DNA of 64,000 bases, from the NCBI RefSeq assembly GCF_009498215.1, contig NZ_CP043498.1, positions 3,512,001 to 3,576,000 of the forward strand, read 5' to 3'. The position numbers were made by a program, and so were the translations under genes. Positions 60,216 to 64,000 of the stretch are shown here, piece after piece. The stretch comes from Rhizobium grahamii. Lineage in GTDB: Bacteria > Pseudomonadota > Alphaproteobacteria > Rhizobiales > Rhizobiaceae. How positions within the stretch are numbered: the stretch's first letter is position 1; each line of letters opens with the position of its first letter. The notes below the pieces were generated by a model. It saw only the letters and a list, made by a program, of their open reading frames with translations. It did not search any database and was not told the DNA's origin.

Positions 60216-61523
60216 TCAGAGACGCTGCGAGATGACGGCGGCGAGCGCAGGCTCGCTGTCGGAAATCCTGTACGTGTTCCTCAGCGCGGCCGCGGCGGCG
60301 GCGGCCGCGTCTCTCGTCGCTGCGTGAACGAACCCGATCGGAGCGCCTTTCTCGACATAGGTGCCGATGGGCGGAAGCTCGGAGAAACCCACGCGGCTAT
60401 CGATCTTGTCTTGAGGGTGCCGTCGTCCGCCACCGAGATCGATCACCGTCATGCCGATCTGACGGGCGTCGCAGGAATGCAGCCACCCGGATTGATCAGC
60501 GGCGACCGGAACGACGCAAGGCGCGGTCTGGAGATAGGCATCGGGCCTCTCCAGCAGATCGGAAGGGCCACCGAGCGCGTGCACCATCCGACCAAAGATC
60601 TCGGCGGCTGCGCCCGAGGAAAGGGCGTCCAGCGCCTTCGCGGTCGCGCTGTCAGGCGTCTCGGCAAGACCGGAGGCCATCAGCATCTCGCCGGCGAAAG
60701 CAAGAACGACTGTTTCCAGTCGCGTGCCCTTCTTCCGGCCGGCAAGAAAATCCAGACAATTCCGGATCTCGACCGCGTTGCCGGCGGCATCGGCCAGCGG
60801 CTGGTTCATGTCGGTGATCAGCGCGGAGGTCTTCACGCCCGCGCCGTTCGAAACCTCGACCAGCGAGCGCGCCAGAACGCGCGCGTCCTCAGGCTCCATC
60901 ATGAAGGCGCCATTGCCGACCTTGACGTCGAGCACCAGCGTCTGCAGGCCCGCCGCCAGTTTCTTGGAAAGAATGGACGCCGTGATCAGCGGTATCGAAT
61001 CGACCGTCGCCGTCACGTCCCTGATCGCGTAGAGCTTGCCGTCGGCAGGTGCCAGCGCGCTGGTCTGGCCGATGATCGCGCAGCCGACCTCCCTGACCGT
61101 TCTGCGGAAGAGGGATGCATCGGGCGTGATATTATAGCCGGGAATGGACTCCAGCTTGTCCAGCGTGCCGCCGGTATGGCCAAGTCCGCGGCCGGAAATC
61201 ATCGGTACCGCGAGCCCGCAGGCTGCCGCAATCGGCGCCAGCATCAGCGAGACATTGTCCCCCACGCCGCCGGTCGAATGCTTGTCGGCAATCGGTCGGT
61301 CGATATCGCTCCAGTTCAAGGTGTCGCCAGAGGCCGCCATCGCCTGCGTCAGGGCAATCACTTCGTCACGGGACATGCCCTTGAACCAAACGGCCATCGC
61401 GAAAGCGCCGATCTGGCCTTCTGAAAGATCGCCCGCCGCCAGTGCGGAGATGAACGCACGGATGTCATCGGCCGATAGCGTGCCGCCGTCCCGCTTCCGC
61501 CTGATGATTTCCTGCGGGATCAT
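60216..61523 (-). CDS. deoA: Thymidine phosphorylase
   Basis: Cleaves thymidine and deoxyuridine with phosphate to base and deoxyribose-1-P. The 435-aa protein has the family signature SGRGLGHTGGTLDKLE (about 115-130), the phosphate-binding DKHSTGGVGD (83-92) and the glycosyl-transferase domain. Start 61523 (MIPQEIIRRK) lies 1 bp after the deoC stop; longer readings into deoC are spurious. Last gene of the leftward deo operon. Confidence 0.95.
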   Translation of the reverse strand: MIPQEIIRRKRDGGTLSADDIRAFISALAAGDLSEGQIGAFAMAVWFKGMSRDEVIALTQAMAASGDTLNWSDIDRPIADKHSTGGVGDNVSLMLAPIAAACGLAVPMISGRGLGHTGGTLDKLESIPGYNITPDASLFRRTVREVGCAIIGQTSALAPADGKLYAIRDVTATVDSIPLITASILSKKLAAGLQTLVLDVKVGNGAFMMEPEDARVLARSLVEVSNGAGVKTSALITDMNQPLADAAGNAVEIRNCLDFLAGRKKGTRLETVVLAFAGEMLMASGLAETPDSATAKALDALSSGAAAEIFGRMVHALGGPSDLLERPDAYLQTAPCVVPVAADQSGWLHSCDARQIGMTVIDLGGGRRHPQDKIDSRVGFSELPPIGTYVEKGAPIGFVHAATRDAAAAAAAALRNTYRISDSEPALAAVISQRL

Positions 61524-61524
61524 C

Positions 61525-62301
61525 TCAGTAGCTCGATGCCGCCGATTGTGTCGATTGCGTTCCGCTGAGAACGGCAAGGATATCGTCCAGCAGGCCCGAT
61601 GCACCGAAGCGGAACGTCGAAGGCATCGGCCAATCCGGTGCCATGATCGTCTCTGCGAGGCTGAGGTAGAGGGCCGCATCCGCAACCGATCCAATGCCAC
61701 CGGCCGGCTTGAAGCCGACCTTTCGGCCGCTATGGCGGATTGAACGAAGCATGATGTCAGCCGCTTCAAGCGTCGCGTTGACGGAGACCTTGCCCGTCGA
61801 CGTCTTGATGAAATCAGCACCGGCCTCGATCGCCAGTTCGGATGCGCGGCGGATCAGCGCCGGATCCTTGATCTCGCCGGTCTCCAGGATGACCTTCAGC
61901 AATACCGGCTCAACGCATTCGGCGCGCACCGCTGCGACCATGTCGGTCACGGCCTTGCCGCTGCCCGACATGAACGCGCGATAGGGGATCACAAGGTCGA
62001 TCTCGTCGGCGCCGTCAGCAATCGCTTCGCGCGTCTCGGCCGCGACGTCGGCTACTTCCATCTCGCCCGATGGAAAATTGACGACGGTCGCGATCTTGAC
62101 GGAATGCCCGCTGCCGAGAATGGCGCGGGCGTGCGCGACGAAGCGCGGCCAGATGCAGATGGCAGCCGTATTGCCGTAGGGCGTCTGTGCCCGCGCGCAA
62201 AGCGCGTCGATCTGGGCTTCGGTGCAATCATCCTTGAGGTTCGTCAAGTCGAGAAGGGACAGTGCGACCGCGGCCGTTTCCTTGAGGGAATGGGTGCTCA
62301 T
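61525..62301 (-). CDS. deoC: Deoxyribose-phosphate aldolase
   Basis: Splits deoxyribose-5-P into acetaldehyde and glyceraldehyde-3-P. The 258-aa barrel has the Schiff-base lysine in FIKTSTGKVS (Lys at about 174) and the second conserved Lys in GFKPAGGI. Its start overlaps the PNP stop by 1 bp. Confidence 0.95.
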   Translation of the reverse strand: MSTHSLKETAAVALSLLDLTNLKDDCTEAQIDALCARAQTPYGNTAAICIWPRFVAHARAILGSGHSVKIATVVNFPSGEMEVADVAAETREAIADGADEIDLVIPYRAFMSGSGKAVTDMVAAVRAECVEPVLLKVILETGEIKDPALIRRASELAIEAGADFIKTSTGKVSVNATLEAADIMLRSIRHSGRKVGFKPAGGIGSVADAALYLSLAETIMAPDWPMPSTFRFGASGLLDDILAVLSGTQSTQSAASSY

Positions 62302-63104
62302 TATTCGTTTCCTCCAGCTGCGATCATGTCCTTGAGGATGGCAGCGAGACGGGCGCCTCCAACAGGCGCCATGTCCTTGGTTTCGTCGTGGCTGAGTTCG
62401 GAACCGGTCATGCCTGCACCATAATTGGTGATGACAGAGGCAGCCGCAACCCTCATGCCAAGCATTCTGGCGATGATGACTTCGGGCACGGTCGACATGC
62501 CGACGGCATCGGCGCCGAGGATACGCGCCATGCGTATCTCGGCCGGAGTTTCAAAGCTCGGACCCGAGAACCACATGTAGACGCCCTTGGCGAGCGGGAT
62601 GTTGGTCCGTTCCGCGGCGTGTTGCATCGCGGCGGCGAGTTCAGCGTCATAGGCATTGGTCATCCCGACGAAACGCTTGTCGCTTTCCTCGCCGATCAGC
62701 GGGTTCATGCCGGAATAGTTGATGTGATCGGAGATCTGCATCACCGACCCGGGCGGCATGTCTTCACGCAGCGAGCCAGCCGAATTGGTCAGGATCAGGG
62801 AATCGACCCCAAGCGCCTTCAGCACCTCCAGCGGCGCGCGCATGGCAGCGGCATCACCCTTTTCGTAGAAATGCACGCGGCCGGACAGCATGACCACGGA
62901 AACGCCGCCGAGCGAGCCGATAACCACTTCGCCGGCGTGACCGGAAACCGCGCTGACCGGGAAGCTTGGAAGATCGCCGTACGGTATGCGTACGGCATCC
63001 TCCAGCTGATCGACAAGCGAGCCGAGGCCGGAGCCGAGCACGATGCCGTAGCGCGGGGAATGGCTGCCCAGTCTGCCGCTCAGCAGGTCAATAGCCGCCT
63101 TCAT
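62301..63104 (-). CDS. Purine nucleoside phosphorylase (trimeric, PNP/MTAP family)
   Basis: A 267-aa phosphorylase: phosphate loop GIVLGSGLGSLVD (20-32), SGHAGE, SGRVHFYEKGD (about 75-85) and the base-binding VGMSTVPEVI (about 200-209) with the conserved Asn in NYGAGM. The family includes XapA/PunA-type inosine-guanosine phosphorylases. Overlaps cdd by 4 bp and deoC by 1 bp. Confidence 0.93.
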   Translation of the reverse strand: MKAAIDLLSGRLGSHSPRYGIVLGSGLGSLVDQLEDAVRIPYGDLPSFPVSAVSGHAGEVVIGSLGGVSVVMLSGRVHFYEKGDAAAMRAPLEVLKALGVDSLILTNSAGSLREDMPPGSVMQISDHINYSGMNPLIGEESDKRFVGMTNAYDAELAAAMQHAAERTNIPLAKGVYMWFSGPSFETPAEIRMARILGADAVGMSTVPEVIIARMLGMRVAAASVITNYGAGMTGSELSHDETKDMAPVGGARLAAILKDMIAAGGNE

Positions 63105-63490
63105 CCCAGTTCCGTTTCGAAGCTGAACGGCAGAAGCTCGTCCATCGTCATGGTCTTCTTCACGCCAGCCTCGTCACAAAGATAGATGCGGGTTTCCTTC
63201 GACGCGAACTCCGAGATCTTCTGGCGGCAGCCGCCACAGGGCGGGCAGAGCGGCAGTTTTTCGGCGATGACAGCCATCTCGACGATTTTCTTGGCGCCGC
63301 CCATGATCATCGCGCTGATCGCGGTGGGCTCCGCACACCAGCCCTGCGGGAACGACAGGTTCTCGATGTTGGCGCCGGTATAGACCTTCCCGTCCTCGGC
63401 GCGGATCGCCGCGCCAACGGGGAACTTGGAGTAGGGCGCATGGGCAAAGGCCATGGCGCCGCGTGCGGCTTCGAAAAGATCGTGCGACAT
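63101..63490 (-). CDS. cdd: Cytidine deaminase
   Basis: A 129-aa homotetramer-type cytidine deaminase. Zinc ligands are Cys52 in the motif C-A-E (GWCAEPTA, with catalytic Glu54) and the Cys pair in PCGGCRQ (Cys85, Cys88). Start at 63490 (MSHDLFEAAR), 4 bp after the stop of the upstream permease gene. Deaminates cytidine and deoxycytidine to uridine, feeding deoA and upp. Confidence 0.94.
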   Translation of the reverse strand: MSHDLFEAARGAMAFAHAPYSKFPVGAAIRAEDGKVYTGANIENLSFPQGWCAEPTAISAMIMGGAKKIVEMAVIAEKLPLCPPCGGCRQKISEFASKETRIYLCDEAGVKKTMTMDELLPFSFETELG

Positions 63491-63494
63491 GTTC

Positions 63495-64000
63495 TCAACG
63501 TTCCTTCGTGTAGGGGACGCCGCCGGCCTTCGGCGGGATGGCTTTGCCGATGAAACCGGCGAGCAGGACGCAGGTGAGGATATAGGGCAGGGCCTGGAAG
63601 ATCTGCACCGGCACCTCGCCGATACCGGGGATAGGCTTGCCCTGCATGAAATTGCCGAGTGCGTCGAGGAAACCGAACAGCAGGCAGGCAAACATGACCG
63701 GAACCGGCTTCCACTTGGCGAAGACGAGGGCGGCAAGCGCGATGTAACCCTTGCCCGCCGACATGTCCTTGATGAAGGCAGCCGATTGCGCAATGGCGAG
63801 GTAGGTGCCGGAGAACCCGCAGAGAATTCCCGCGCACATGACCGAACGGTAGCGCAGCCAGCTGACCGAAATGCCGGCGGTGTCGACCGCGCCCGGATTC
63901 TCGCCGACCGCGCGCAGGCGAAGGCCGAAGCGGGTCCGGTAGAGGATCCACCAGGAGAGCGGCACGGCAAGAAACGCCAGATAAGTCAGGATATTGTTGC
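63495..64000 (-). CDS. Nucleoside-type ABC transporter permease (partial, 5' end beyond window)
   Basis: The C-terminal 167 codons of a branched-chain/ribose-type (BPD_transp_2) permease reach the right edge without a start. Reading from the edge gives NNILTYLAFLAVPLSWWILY, then GLRLRAVGENPGAVDTAGIS, the family loop, and two further helices. Operon position before cdd, PNP, deoC and deoA indicates nucleoside import. The missing 5' part and partner genes lie to the right. Confidence 0.88.
   Translation of the reverse strand, partial: NNILTYLAFLAVPLSWWILYRTRFGLRLRAVGENPGAVDTAGISVSWLRYRSVMCAGILCGFSGTYLAIAQSAAFIKDMSAGKGYIALAALVFAKWKPVPVMFACLLFGFLDALGNFMQGKPIPGIGEVPVQIFQALPYILTCVLLAGFIGKAIPPKAGGVPYTKER

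Noticed and set aside
1..64000. CRISPR arrays, insertion sequences, rRNA operons, complete prophage
   Set aside because: No regularly spaced repeats, transposase genes, rRNA sequence or phage structural genes were seen; the only mobile trace is the integrase remnant at 24825.

Overview
The window is high-GC chromosomal DNA of an alphaproteobacterium. The gene content points to Rhizobiaceae (Rhizobium, Agrobacterium or Ensifer-like): a full Cpa/Ctp-type Tad pilus locus, a BA14K-like protein, a DUF993 protein, a GcvT-type flavoprotein dehydrogenase and an ugp-type sugar ABC transporter. The genus assignment is inference; no rRNA or species marker is present.

Layout. (1) 1-22.8 kb is a sugar-acid/glycoside utilisation region. 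It holds uxaC and a fructuronate-reductase-like gene; a leftward unit with a sugar ABC transporter (binding protein, two permeases, ATPase), a Gfo/Idh/MocA dehydrogenase, an APH-fold kinase and an FAD/GcvT dehydrogenase; a divergent TetR regulator; a rightward unit Gfo/Idh - DUF993 - TIM-barrel isomerase - Gfo/Idh; a leftward unit LacI - DUF2264 - D-2-hydroxyacid dehydrogenase; and a second, solitary paralogous binding protein. One palindrome, AGTAACT-N4-AGTTACT or a variant, sits at the start of three of these units and suggests a single TetR regulon. (2) 22.9-25.3 kb: a glutamine amidotransferase, a SelW-like protein, a BA14K-like protein, tRNA-Leu(CAG) with promoter and terminator, and an integrase remnant just behind the tRNA. 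(3) 25.3-29.4 kb: polysaccharide genes (GumC/Wzz-like, GH5, Wzy-like). (4) 29.5-34.2 kb: purU, a kinase/M23-like/aminotransferase fusion of 975 aa, and a leader region with a 31-codon ORF and a small hypothetical gene. (5) 34.3-43.9 kb: a peptide/amide utilisation region with a P1 peptidase, LysR, a peptide ABC importer without ATPase genes and with a frameshifted second permease, an amidase, NlpC/P60, MarR and an M17 aminopeptidase. (6) 44.1-56.5 kb: the Tad pilus locus, with a LysE exporter inserted between tadD and tadC, plus divergent TadE-like genes and a stand-alone secretin N-domain protein. (7) 56.6-64 kb: nucleoside salvage (deoB, add, upp; and leftward deoA, deoC, PNP, cdd and a nucleoside-type ABC permease cut by the window edge).

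How it fits together. In region 1 a glucuronide or related uronate-containing compound is probably imported, oxidised and cleaved by the Gfo/Idh, TIM-barrel and DUF2264 enzymes, and the freed uronate enters the UxaC/UxuB route; no uxuA, kdgK or kdgA is visible here. The substrate is not known. This region is the best candidate for an undescribed pathway. Other points worth attention are a 13-bp hairpin covering the cpaB ribosome-binding site, a stem-loop between the pilin gene and cpaA, the trifunctional fusion protein and the dppC-like frameshift.
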